This document shows, piece by piece, positions 8,961-15,660 of a stretch of 25,039 nt of DNA. Source of the stretch: JACRLI01 sp035542815 (GTDB taxonomy: Bacteria; Eisenbacteria; RBG-16-71-46; JACRLI01); contig DATKKS010000199.1 of assembly GCA_035542815.1 (NCBI GenBank), positions 1 through 25,039 of the forward strand, in the 5' to 3' direction. The notes under the pieces are model-generated. The model saw only the letters and a list, made by a program, of their open reading frames with translations. It did no database searches and was not told where the DNA came from. The stretch's first letter is position 1. The number at the start of each line of letters is the position of its first letter. The translations under genes and the position numbers were made by a program.

Positions 8961-11119
8961 CCGCCGACGCCGCCCTGCTCCAGCCGCTGCTGGAGGAGCT
9001 GCAGACCAAGAGCCCCCGCGCCAGCCAGGACCAGGTGCGCCGGGCCTTCGACTTCGCGGCGCACGCCCACCACGGGCAGGTGCGCCGCTCCGGGGCGCCG
9101 TTCGTCTCGCACACCGTGGAGACCACCCGCATCCTGGCGGACCTGCTGGGCTCCCACCTGGACACCACCATCGCCACCTCCGCGCTGCTGCACGACGTGG
9201 TGGAGGACACCCCCATCACCAGCCAGGAGCTGGGCCGCGAGTTCGGGACCGAGGTGGCCCGGCTGGTGGAGGGGGTGACCAAGATCGGCCACCTGCACTT
9301 CGACAGCCCCCGCGCGGAGCAGGCCGAGAATTTCCGCAAGATGATCCTGTCCATGGCCAGCGACCTGCGCGTCATCCTGATCAAGCTGGCCGACCGGGTG
9401 CACAACATGCGCACCCTGGAGTTCCTGCCGCCCGAGAAGGTGGCCCGCATCGCCCGCGAGACGCTCGAGATCTATGCCCCCCTGGCGCACCGCCTGGGGA
9501 TCGGCACGTTCAAGCGCGAGCTGGAGGACCTGGCCTTCAAGCACCTGGACGGGGAGGCCTACCGCGAGATCGCCCGGCGGGTGCAGGCCAAGCGCGAGGA
9601 GCGCACCGCGCTGCTGGACCAGGTGCGGGCGCCGCTGGAGCAGAAGCTGGCCGAGGCCGGGATCCAGGCCGAGATCTCCGGGCGGCCCAAGCACTACTAC
9701 AGCATCTACAAGAAGCTGCGCGACAAGAACCGGACCTTCGACGAGCTGCACGACCTGCTGGGCCTGCGGGTGGTCACCACCGACAAGACCTCCTGCTACC
9801 ACGTGCTGGGCGTGGTGCACGACCTGTTCACGCCGATCCAGGAGCGGATCAAGGACTTCATTGCCACCCCCAAGTCCAACATGTACCAGTCGCTGCACAC
9901 CACGGTGATCGCCCCGGGGCGCCAGGTGGTGGAGATCCAGATCCGCACCCGCGAGATGCACCGCATCGCCGAGCTGGGCATCGCCGCCCACTACAGCTAC
10001 AAGGAGGGCGGCAAGTCCGACCGCGAGCTGGACCAGAAACTGGGCGGCTTCCTGCGCGAGGCCGCCCAGTGGACCGACGAGCTGTCGGACGAGGAGTGGA
10101 TGCAGCTCCTGCAGACTTCCCTGTACCAGGACGAGATCTTCGTGTTCACCCCCAAGCGCGAGCTCAAGCAGCTGCCCAAGGGCTCCACCCCGGTGGACTT
10201 CGCCTTCACCATCCACTCCGAGCTGGGGCTGCACTGCGTGGGGGCCAAGGTCAACGGCCAGTTCGTGCCGCTGCGCACCCGGCTGCGCAGCGGCGACACG
10301 GTGGAGGTCATCAGCCAGCCGAACGGCCGGCCCAGCAAGGACTGGATCGAGTTCGTGCGCACCCCGGCGGCCCGGCACAAGGTGCGCCACTGGCTCAAGG
10401 CGCAGCACCAGGCCGAGGCGATCGTGCTGGGCAAGGAGATGCTGGACCGGGAGCTGCGGCGGGTGCGGCGCTCCGCCCAGGACCGCGCGCTGCTGGACGC
10501 GGCGCAGTCCCTGGGGGTGGCGGAGCTGGCCCAGCTGTACGCCAAGATCGGCCAGGGGACGCTGTCCGCGCTGCAGGTGGTGCACAAGCTCTTCCCGGAG
10601 CTGCAGGAGCGGCGCACCAAGGGGCCCCTGGAGCAGCTGGGCGAGATGGTGCAGCGCAAGCCCGAGGGGGTCCGGATCCAGGGCATGGGCAGCCTCCTGG
10701 TGCACATCGCCAAGTGCTGCCAGCCGGTGCCGGGCGAGCCGGTGGTGGGGGTGGTGACCCAGGGCCACGGGGTGTCGGTGCACCGGCATGTGTGCCCCAA
10801 CACCTTCGCCGAGCGGGTGCCGGTGGAGCGGCGGGTGGAGGTGACCTGGGACGCGCGGCTGGACGAGACCTTCCCGGTGCGCCTGGTGGTGCACGGGCAG
10901 GACCGCCCGAGCCTGCTGGCGGACATCGCCAAGGCCCTGGCGGCGGAGAAATGCAACATCCGCACCGCCGGGATGTCGGCCTCCGACGGCTCGGCGCGCG
11001 GCACGTTCCTGGTGGAGGTCTCCAACCGGCGGCACCTGCAGGAGGTGCTGGCCGCGGTGCGCCGGGTGCGCGGGGTGAGTTCCGTGGAGCGCTTCCAGAG
11101 CGGGCTGGGGCACAAGTGA
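8957..11119 (+). CDS. rel: Bifunctional (p)ppGpp synthetase/hydrolase (Rel/SpoT family)
   Basis: This 720-aa long RSH protein makes and degrades the alarmone (p)ppGpp in the stringent response. The HD hydrolase half keeps His52, His79-Asp80, the Glu83-Asp84 pair and Asp146 (ADRVHNMRT), so hydrolysis should be active. The synthetase half has GRPKHYYSIYKK (242-253), the catalytic Asp266 (DLLGLRV), YQSLHTT (310-316) and Glu327 (EIQIRT), so synthesis should be active too. A TGS domain (about 392-453), a zinc-finger-like region with Cys587-Cys588 and Cys613 (580-614) and a C-terminal ACT domain (about 640-714) complete the regulatory half. The start ATG overlaps the recJ stop (ATGA), and the last codons overlap the GTG of dtd. 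I could not separate Rel from SpoT ancestry by eye; both catalytic halves look intact. Confidence 0.95.
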   Translation: MTADAALLQPLLEELQTKSPRASQDQVRRAFDFAAHAHHGQVRRSGAPFVSHTVETTRILADLLGSHLDTTIATSALLHDVVEDTPITSQELGREFGTEVARLVEGVTKIGHLHFDSPRAEQAENFRKMILSMASDLRVILIKLADRVHNMRTLEFLPPEKVARIARETLEIYAPLAHRLGIGTFKRELEDLAFKHLDGEAYREIARRVQAKREERTALLDQVRAPLEQKLAEAGIQAEISGRPKHYYSIYKKLRDKNRTFDELHDLLGLRVVTTDKTSCYHVLGVVHDLFTPIQERIKDFIATPKSNMYQSLHTTVIAPGRQVVEIQIRTREMHRIAELGIAAHYSYKEGGKSDRELDQKLGGFLREAAQWTDELSDEEWMQLLQTSLYQDEIFVFTPKRELKQLPKGSTPVDFAFTIHSELGLHCVGAKVNGQFVPLRTRLRSGDTVEVISQPNGRPSKDWIEFVRTPAARHKVRHWLKAQHQAEAIVLGKEMLDRELRRVRRSAQDRALLDAAQSLGVAELAQLYAKIGQGTLSALQVVHKLFPELQERRTKGPLEQLGEMVQRKPEGVRIQGMGSLLVHIAKCCQPVPGEPVVGVVTQGHGVSVHRHVCPNTFAERVPVERRVEVTWDARLDETFPVRLVVHGQDRPSLLADIAKALAAEKCNIRTAGMSASDGSARGTFLVEVSNRRHLQEVLAAVRRVRGVSSVERFQSGLGHK

Positions 11120-11607
11120 TCGCGGTGGTGCAGCGGGCCTCGCGGGCCGAGGTCCGGGTGGACGGCGAGCGGGTGGGGGCCATCGGCGGGGGCCTGGTGA
11201 TCCTGCTCGGGGTGGCCCGCGACGACACCTCCGCCGACGCCGCGTGGCTGGCGGCGAAGTGCGCCCATCTGAGGATCTTCCCGGACGGGGAGGGCCGCAT
11301 GAACCGCTCCCTGCTGGAGGCCGGCGGGGGCGCCCTGGTGGTCTCCCAGTTCACGCTGCTGGGCGACACCCGCCGCGGGCGCCGGCCGGGCTTCGAGCGC
11401 GCCGCGCCGCCCGAGGCGGCGGAGCGGCTGTACGGCGAGTTCTGCGCGCGGCTGGCGGAGCTGGGCCCGCCGGTGGAACAGGGCCGGTTCCGCGCGCACA
11501 TGGACGTGGAGCTGGTGAACGACGGGCCGGTGACGCTGCTCGTGGACAGCCGCGAGGCGCGCTCGGGCGGCGCTCCCGCGCCCGCCGACGAGGGCGCCGC
11601 GCCGTGA
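11116..11607 (+). CDS. dtd: D-aminoacyl-tRNA deacylase
   Basis: This 163-aa cytoplasmic enzyme hydrolyses D-aminoacyl-tRNAs (for example D-Tyr-tRNA) and also clears mischarged Gly-tRNA(Ala) in known members. The N-terminus IAVVQRASRAEV is typical. The two active-site cross-subunit motifs are SQFTL (77-81) and NDGPVT (135-140). LRIFPDGEGRMNRS (52-65) is also a family hallmark. A GTG start is required: it lies in a GTGA overlap with the rel stop. The last 15 or so residues (Ser-Gly-Gly-Ala-Pro-rich) extend beyond the 145-aa E. coli protein and look disordered. The rel-dtd-maf neighbourhood is a common one in bacteria. Confidence 0.94.
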   Translation: MIAVVQRASRAEVRVDGERVGAIGGGLVILLGVARDDTSADAAWLAAKCAHLRIFPDGEGRMNRSLLEAGGGALVVSQFTLLGDTRRGRRPGFERAAPPEAAERLYGEFCARLAELGPPVEQGRFRAHMDVELVNDGPVTLLVDSREARSGGAPAPADEGAAP

Positions 11608-12245
11608 GCCGCCCCGCCGCCGGGGGCGCGCCGCCGCCGGGCGCGTTCCCCTTCGCCCGGCTGTTCCTGGACGGCGCGCCGCTGGTGCTGGCCTCGGCCT
11701 CGCCGCGCCGCGCCGGCCTGCTGCGCCTGGTGGGGGCGGAGTTCGAGGTGGTGGTGCCGGCCGAGGAGCCCGAGCCGCACGCCGACTGGCCGCACCAGGT
11801 GGTGATGGCGCTGGCCCACGGCAAGGCGCTCTCGGTGGCCGCGTCGCGGCCGGGGGCGTGGGTGCTGGGGGCCGACACGCTGGTGTGGAGCCGCGGGCGG
11901 CCGCTGGGAAAGCCCCGCGACCGGCAGGAGGCGCGGGCCATGCTGGGGGAGCTCTCCGGGGCGTGGCACTCGGTGTACACCGGCCTGTGCCTGGTGCGGG
12001 GCGGCGCCGCACACCGCGCGTGGGAGCGCAGCGAGGTCCGGTTCAGGAATCTAACGCATAGTCAAATAGATAGTTACGTGGACACCGGGGAGCCCCTGGA
12101 CAAGGCCGGGGCGTACGGCATCCAGGGCTTCGGGGCGCTGTGGGTGGAGCGGGTGGAGGGCTGCTACTTCAACGTCATGGGGCTGCCGCTGGCCCGCCTG
12201 GCGCGGCTTTTCGAGGCCGCCGGCGGGGCTCGCCTCGGCGCTTGA
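11604..12245 (+). CDS. maf: Maf nucleoside-triphosphate pyrophosphatase
   Basis: This 213-aa Maf/YhdE-type enzyme should hydrolyse non-canonical or excess nucleoside triphosphates (dTTP/UTP type) to monophosphate and pyrophosphate. In other bacteria Maf is linked to septum control. The phosphate loop SASPRR (31-36), GADT (89-92), LGKP (101-104), SVYTG (123-127) and GEPLDKAGAYGIQG (162-175) are intact; the IQG ending fits the YhdE subgroup. The GTG start at 11604 forms a GTGA overlap with the dtd stop. This gives an N-terminal extension of about 26 Pro/Ala-rich residues before the usual Maf start, so a later internal start is possible. Codons 149-158 form a striking AT-rich rare-codon patch, listed separately. 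The stop codon lies inside the -35 box of the rplM promoter. Confidence 0.92.
   Translation: MSRPAAGGAPPPGAFPFARLFLDGAPLVLASASPRRAGLLRLVGAEFEVVVPAEEPEPHADWPHQVVMALAHGKALSVAASRPGAWVLGADTLVWSRGRPLGKPRDRQEARAMLGELSGAWHSVYTGLCLVRGGAAHRAWERSEVRFRNLTHSQIDSYVDTGEPLDKAGAYGIQGFGALWVERVEGCYFNVMGLPLARLARLFEAAGGARLGA
12048..12077 (+). other. AT-rich, rare-codon patch inside maf
   Basis: Ten successive maf codons (Asn-Leu-Thr-His-Ser-Gln-Ile-Asp-Ser-Tyr) are AAT, CTA, ACG, CAT, AGT, CAA, ATA, GAT, AGT, TAC. Only 9 of 30 bases are G or C, against well over 70% on both sides. CTA, ATA, AGT and AAT are almost absent elsewhere in the window. The reading frame and the conserved Maf sequence are preserved, so it is neither an insertion nor a frameshift. 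ATAG occurs three times, with two ATAGT copies 12 bases apart (12058 and 12070). The cause is unknown. Confidence 0.85.
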
Positions 12246-12271
12246 CCGGCGGGGGGTTAGCTGCATAGAAT
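12242..12271 (+). promoter_or_regulatory. Sigma70-like promoter of the rplM-rpsI operon
   Basis: TTGACC (12242-12247) and TAGAAT (12266-12271) match the -35 and -10 consensus at five of six positions each, with an 18-base spacer. The -35 overlaps the maf stop codon. The following bases (TAAAGGGCTTTAGCTTT) are the most AT-rich noncoding stretch nearby. Transcription would start near 12278, giving a leader of about 100 bases before rplM. This is the best promoter in the window. Confidence 0.65.
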
Positions 12272-12298
12272 AAAGGGCTTTAGCTTTGCGGGGCGCGA

Positions 12299-12345
12299 CC
12301 CCGGAAGGCACCCGCGGGGCGCCTCCCGGGGGTTCGGCGTGCCCC
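12299..12345 (+). promoter_or_regulatory. Structured rplM leader, possible autoregulatory RNA
   Basis: CCCCGG (12299-12304) pairs with CCGGGG (12326-12331). Inside it, AGGC (12306-12309) pairs with GCCT (12321-12324) and CCC (12311-12313) with GGG (12317-12319) around a GCG loop. A competing pairing of GGGG (12329-12332) with CCCC (12342-12345) would break the outer stem. It lies between the promoter and a full anti-16S site AAGGAGGTGA (12361-12370). Leaders of L13 operons are known feedback targets in some bacteria; here that role is inferred. Confidence 0.4.
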
Positions 12346-12379
12346 GATTCCAATGTCCGGAAGGAGGTGAGAATCCCTG

Positions 12380-12838
12380 ATGCGCACTGCAGTTCCGCGG
12401 GAGTCGGAGATCCAGTCCAAGTGGTACCTGGTGGACGCCGAGGGGCAGACGCTGGGCCGCATGGCCGCCAACATCGCGACCGTGCTGCGCGGCAAGCACC
12501 GGCCCATATTCACCCCGCACATGGATCTGGGCGACCACGTGGTGGTGATCAACGCGTCCCGGGTGCACGTGAGCGGACGGAAGCTGGACCGCAAGGCCTA
12601 CTTCCGCCACTCGATGTATCCCGGCGGCGCGCGCTTCACGCCGATGCGTGAGATCCTGGAGGAGCGGCCCGAGCGCCTGGTGGTGCTGGCCGTGCGGGGC
12701 ATGCTGCCCAAGAACCGTCTGGGGCGGGCCCTGCTGAAGAAGCTCAAGGTGTACGCGGGAGCGGAGCATCCCCACCAGGCCCAGCAGCTCGAGCCGGTTC
12801 GGCTCACGCACCTTGGGGGCGTGGCGACGCGACCCTGA
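12380..12838 (+). CDS. rplM: Large-subunit ribosomal protein L13
   Basis: This 152-aa protein is an early-assembly component of the 50S subunit. SKWYLVDAEGQTLGRMA (13-29), RGKHRPIFTPHMDLGD (37-52) with the following VVVINA, and the GMLPKNRLGR segment (106-115) are all L13 hallmarks. The ATG follows the ideal anti-16S sequence AAGGAGGTGA with a spacing of about 12 bases from the GGAGG core, slightly long. It is first in the ribosomal block, with rpsI 27 bases downstream, the usual L13-S9 pairing. Expression should come from the promoter at 12242-12271 through the structured leader. Confidence 0.97.
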   Translation: MRTAVPRESEIQSKWYLVDAEGQTLGRMAANIATVLRGKHRPIFTPHMDLGDHVVVINASRVHVSGRKLDRKAYFRHSMYPGGARFTPMREILEERPERLVVLAVRGMLPKNRLGRALLKKLKVYAGAEHPHQAQQLEPVRLTHLGGVATRP

Positions 12839-12854
12839 GAAGACTCGCACCCGT

Positions 12855-12860
12855 AGGAGG
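12855..12860 (+). promoter_or_regulatory. Ribosome-binding site that fixes the TTG start of rpsI
   Basis: AGGAGG lies 5 bases before TTG at 12866. No ATG or GTG in frame is near enough to encode the conserved S9 N-terminus, so this site decides the start. Confidence 0.75.
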
Positions 12861-12865
12861 AGATC

Positions 12866-13261
12866 TTGGCAGAATCGAACGTGATCGTGGCCGTCGGACG
12901 GCGCAAGGAGGCCGTGGTCCGGATCCGCATGCGGCCGGGCTCCGGCCAGCGCGTGGTCAACGGCCGCAACCTGATGGACTACTTCAAGCGTGCCGTCCTG
13001 GTGACCCTCGCGGAGAAGCCCATGGCCATGACCAACATGGCGGACAAGGTGGACTTCACCGCCAACTGCAAGGGCGGCGGGCTGAGCGGCCAGGCCGGGG
13101 CGCTGAGCCTGGGCCTGGCGCGGGCGCTCCAGAAGCTGGACCCGGGGCTGCGGCCCCTGCTGGGGAACGAAGGGCTGCTCACCCGCGACGCGCGGATGAA
13201 GGAGCGCAAGAAGTACGGGCAGCCGGGCGCGCGCAAGCGCTTCCAGTTCTCCAAGCGCTAG
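12866..13261 (+). CDS. rpsI: Small-subunit ribosomal protein S9
   Basis: This 131-aa 30S protein has a C-terminal tail that reaches the decoding P-site. The N-terminal AVGRRKEAVVRIRM (9-22), the NGRNLMDYF segment (32-40), GGGLSGQAGALSLGLARAL and the basic C-terminus ending KRFQFSKR are all typical. Translation starts at TTG, unusual for a ribosomal protein but forced by the strong AGGAGG site. It is paired with rplM and followed by a hairpin-bearing gap before rpsB. Confidence 0.97.
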   Translation: MAESNVIVAVGRRKEAVVRIRMRPGSGQRVVNGRNLMDYFKRAVLVTLAEKPMAMTNMADKVDFTANCKGGGLSGQAGALSLGLARALQKLDPGLRPLLGNEGLLTRDARMKERKKYGQPGARKRFQFSKR

Positions 13262-13304
13262 ACGGACGACCCCTAGCATTCATCACGCACGCCGCGCGAT
13301 CCGC

Positions 13305-13340
13305 GGCGCCGCGGGTCCGCCCCGAGGGGCGGGCGGCGCC
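13305..13340 (+). promoter_or_regulatory. Long GC hairpin between rpsI and rpsB
   Basis: GGCGCCGC (13305-13312) pairs perfectly with GCGGCGCC (13333-13340). Directly inside, CCGCCC (13317-13322) pairs with GGGCGG (13327-13332) around a CGAG loop. The only unpaired bases outside the loop are the GGGT bulge (13313-13316) on the 5' side. That gives 14 base pairs. It ends about 22 bases before the rpsB ribosome-binding site and has no T-run. It may be an S2 leader element, an attenuator or a processing site; the sequence cannot decide between these. Confidence 0.45.
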
Positions 13341-13375
13341 GCCGCCGGCGGAGGAACAACCCGGAAAGGAAGGCA

Positions 13376-14149
13376 ATGACCGAGATCACCATGAAGGACC
13401 TCCTGGAAGCGGGGGTCCACTTCGGCCACCAGACGCGCCGGTGGAACCCGAAGATGCGCAGGTTCATCTTCCTCGAGCGGAACGGCATCCACATCCTGGA
13501 CCTGCAGAAGACCATGAAGTGCCTGGACGAGGCCCGCGCGGCCATCGGCACCATCGTGCGCGACGGCGGCAAGGTGCTGTTCGTGGGCACCAAGAAGCAG
13601 GCCAAGGAGACCATCGCCGAGCAGGCCGGCCGCTGCGGCATGTTCTGGGTGACCGAGCGCTGGCTCGGCGGCACCCTGACCAACTTCCGCACCATCCGCT
13701 CCAACATCCAGCGCCTCAAGGAAATCGAGCAGATGCAGAAGGACGGCACCATGGAGAAGCTGTCCAAGAAGGAGGCCGCCGCGGCCGAGAAGGAGCGCGC
13801 GCGGCTGGAGAAGTGCTTCTCCGGGATCAAGGAGATGGGCGGGCTCCCGCAACTGATGTTCGTGGTGGACACCAAGCGGGAGAAGATCGCGGTGGCGGAG
13901 GCCAACCGGCTGCGCATCCCGATCGTGGCGGTGGTGGACACCAACGCCGACCCGGACCCCATCAACTACCCGCTGCCGGGCAACGACGACGCCATCCGCT
14001 CCATCCGGTTGTTCGCCGGCATGGTCAGCGACACGGTGATGGAGGCCCGCCAGACGGTGGCCGAGGGCCGCGACGTGACCGCGGCCGCCGAGGAGGTCTA
14101 CCACGCCGGGCCGGAGGGCGAAGAGGGCCAGTTCGCGCGCGTGCCGTAG
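13376..14149 (+). CDS. rpsB: Small-subunit ribosomal protein S2
   Basis: This 257-aa protein is a late-assembling 30S component needed for S1 docking. ITMKDLLEAGVHFGHQTRRWNPKM (4-27) is the canonical S2 opening. FVGTKKQA, WLGGTLTNFRTI, the coiled-coil insertion rich in Lys/Glu/Ala (about 118-148) and IPIVAVVDTNADPDPINYPLPGNDDA are all present. The tail after about residue 235 is acidic and variable. GGAAAGGAAGG upstream sets the ATG at 13376. The rpsB-tsf-pyrH-frr order is one of the most conserved bacterial gene strings. Confidence 0.97.
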   Translation: MTEITMKDLLEAGVHFGHQTRRWNPKMRRFIFLERNGIHILDLQKTMKCLDEARAAIGTIVRDGGKVLFVGTKKQAKETIAEQAGRCGMFWVTERWLGGTLTNFRTIRSNIQRLKEIEQMQKDGTMEKLSKKEAAAAEKERARLEKCFSGIKEMGGLPQLMFVVDTKREKIAVAEANRLRIPIVAVVDTNADPDPINYPLPGNDDAIRSIRLFAGMVSDTVMEARQTVAEGRDVTAAAEEVYHAGPEGEEGQFARVP

Positions 14150-14180
14150 GCGCGGCGGGGCCGGGCCACGGGGGATTCGG

Positions 14181-14218
14181 GCGCGCCGGCACGCCCCGGC
14201 GGGGCGCTCCGGGCGCGC
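14181..14218 (+). promoter_or_regulatory. Extended GC hairpin between rpsB and tsf
   Basis: Three stacked helices are visible: GCGCG (14181-14185) with CGCGC (14214-14218), CCGG (14186-14189) with CCGG (14209-14212), and CGCCCC (14192-14197) with GGGGCG (14201-14206) around a GGC loop. They are interrupted by a 2x2 internal loop and one bulged G. Only two T residues follow. In E. coli the rpsB-tsf gap holds an attenuator that lowers tsf expression relative to rpsB; a similar job here is inferred. Confidence 0.4.
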
Positions 14219-14248
14219 TTGGGACATAGAGACGACGGAGGAGCGGGA

Positions 14249-14845
14249 ATGGCGGAGATCAGCGCGACGCTGGTGAAGGAGCTGCGCGAGCGCACCGGCG
14301 TGAGCATGATGGAGTGCAAGAAGGCCCTGGCCGAGACCGGCGGGGACCTGGACAAGGCCGCGGACCACCTGCGCAAGATGGGCGCGGCCGCGGCGGCCAA
14401 GAAGGCGGACCGGGCGGCCAACCAGGGCCTGGTGGATTCCTACATCCACCCCGGCGGGCGCATCGGCGTGCTGCTGGAGGTGAACTGCGAGACCGACTTC
14501 GTGGCCCGGACCGACGACTTCAAGGCCCTGGTGCACAACCTGGCGATGCACGTGGCCGCCAGCCGCCCGCAGTGGGTCCGGCGCGAAGACGTCCCGGCGG
14601 CGGTGCTGGACAAGGAGCGCGAGATCTACCGCGGGCAGATGCAGCACGAGGGCAAGCCGGCGAACATCGTGGACCGGATCGTCGAGGGCAAGCTCGGCAA
14701 GTTCTACGAGGAGAACTGCCTGCTGGAGCAGCCGTACGTGCGCGATCCGGACCGCAAGATCAGCCAGGTGGTCCAGGAGGCCATCGGCAAGATCGGCGAG
14801 AACATCGTGGTCCGCCGCTTCAGCCGGTTCGAGCTGGGAGCGTAG
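14249..14845 (+). CDS. tsf: Elongation factor Ts (short form)
   Basis: This 198-aa protein is the nucleotide-exchange factor that regenerates EF-Tu-GTP. The UBA-like N-terminus (LRERTGVSMMECKKALAETG, about 10-29) and the core NCETDFVART motif (about residues 83-92), which contacts EF-Tu, are intact. The C-terminal EQPYVRDPDRKI stretch is also conserved. At 198 aa it is of the short type (as in Thermus, about 196 aa) and lacks much of the second core half and coiled-coil of the 283-aa E. coli protein. CGGAGGAG sets the ATG at 14249. An in-frame ATG at 14219 would add ten residues with no family match and is rejected. Confidence 0.96.
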   Translation: MAEISATLVKELRERTGVSMMECKKALAETGGDLDKAADHLRKMGAAAAAKKADRAANQGLVDSYIHPGGRIGVLLEVNCETDFVARTDDFKALVHNLAMHVAASRPQWVRREDVPAAVLDKEREIYRGQMQHEGKPANIVDRIVEGKLGKFYEENCLLEQPYVRDPDRKISQVVQEAIGKIGENIVVRRFSRFELGA

Positions 14846-14862
14846 CCCGCACCCGCGGGCGC

Positions 14863-14882
14863 CTCCCCCCGGCGCGGGGGAG
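14863..14882 (+). promoter_or_regulatory. GC hairpin between tsf and pyrH
   Basis: CTCCCCC (14863-14869) pairs perfectly with GGGGGAG (14876-14882) around a 6-base loop, in a 61-base gap. No T-run follows. It lies about 24 bases before the pyrH GTG and could be a processing or attenuation site. Confidence 0.35.
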
Positions 14883-14906
14883 AGGCAACAGGGAAGGGGC
14901 ACTGCC

Positions 14907-15638
14907 GTGAAGTCCCCCAGGTACGGACGGATCCTGCTCAAGCTGTCCGGCGAGATGCTGGCCGGCGAGCAGAAGGTGGGCATCGACGCGGCGCGGCTGG
15001 GCTGGATCTCGGGCGAGGTGGCCCAGGTGGCCCGCACCGGGGTCCAGGTGGGGGTGGTGGTCGGCGGCGGGAACATCTTCCGCGGGCTGGCGGCCAGCGC
15101 CTCCGGCATGGACCGGGTCAACGCCGACTACATGGGCATGCTGGCCACGGTGATCAACGCGCTGGCCCTGCAGCACGCCCTGGAGAAGCTCGGGCTGCAG
15201 ACCCGGGTGTGCTCGGCCATCGCCATGGAGACCCTGGCCGAGACCTACATCCGCCGGCGCGCCCAGCGGCACCTGGAGAAGGGCCGCGTGGTGATCATGG
15301 CCGGCGGCACCGGCAACCCTTACTTCACCACCGACACCGCGGCCGTCCTCCGGGCCATCGAGATCGGGGCCGAGGTCATCCTCAAGGCGACCAAGGTGGA
15401 CGGCGTGTACGACGCCGACCCGGTGGCCCACCCGGGCGCCCGGCGCTTCGAGGAGGTCAACTACCTGGAGGTCATCAACCGCGGCCTCAAGGTCATGGAT
15501 TCCACCGCGATCTCCCTGTGCATGGACAACAACCTGCCCATCGTGGTGTTCGACCTGTCCACTCCGGGCAACCTGGGGCGGGTGGTCGCCGGGGAGCACG
15601 TCGGCACGCTGGTCCACGCGGGCGCTCCGGTCGCGTAG
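14907..15638 (+). CDS. pyrH: UMP kinase
   Basis: This 243-aa cytoplasmic hexameric enzyme phosphorylates UMP to UDP for nucleotide and cell-wall sugar supply. The amino-acid-kinase fold motifs are clear: RILLKLSGEMLAG near the start, VVVGGGNIFRG (around 49-59), then GMDRVNADYMGMLATVINALAL, AGGTGNPYFTTDTAA, and KATKVDGVYDADP in the ATP site. Translation begins at GTG, preceded by GGGAAGGGG about 7 bases upstream; no ATG is available near the conserved N-terminus. It sits between tsf and frr as in most bacteria. GTP and UTP regulate known family members; regulatory binding cannot be judged here. Confidence 0.97.
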   Translation: MKSPRYGRILLKLSGEMLAGEQKVGIDAARLGWISGEVAQVARTGVQVGVVVGGGNIFRGLAASASGMDRVNADYMGMLATVINALALQHALEKLGLQTRVCSAIAMETLAETYIRRRAQRHLEKGRVVIMAGGTGNPYFTTDTAAVLRAIEIGAEVILKATKVDGVYDADPVAHPGARRFEEVNYLEVINRGLKVMDSTAISLCMDNNLPIVVFDLSTPGNLGRVVAGEHVGTLVHAGAPVA

Positions 15639-15660
15639 CCGCCGGGCGCGGGGAGGGTGC

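Noticed and set aside
8834..11113. 759-codon minus-strand open frame opposite rel
   Set aside because: Rel on the + strand has every catalytic motif; the opposite frame is low-complexity His/Leu/Gln/Gly sequence typical of GC-rich antisense shadows.
12037..12077. Internal promoter within the AT-rich maf patch
   Set aside because: GATAGT or CATAGT could serve as a -10, but no -35 lies at 16-18 bases. On the minus strand TTGACT has no -10 partner at the right spacing.
12048..12077. Insertion, transposon footprint or frameshift in maf
   Set aside because: The frame continues without change, the peptide matches the conserved Maf segment and there are no flanking repeats.
13262..13304. Promoter for rpsB at TAGCAT (13274-13279)
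   Set aside because: The -10-like box fits the TAGnnT pattern but no TTGAC-like -35 lies 16-19 bases upstream.
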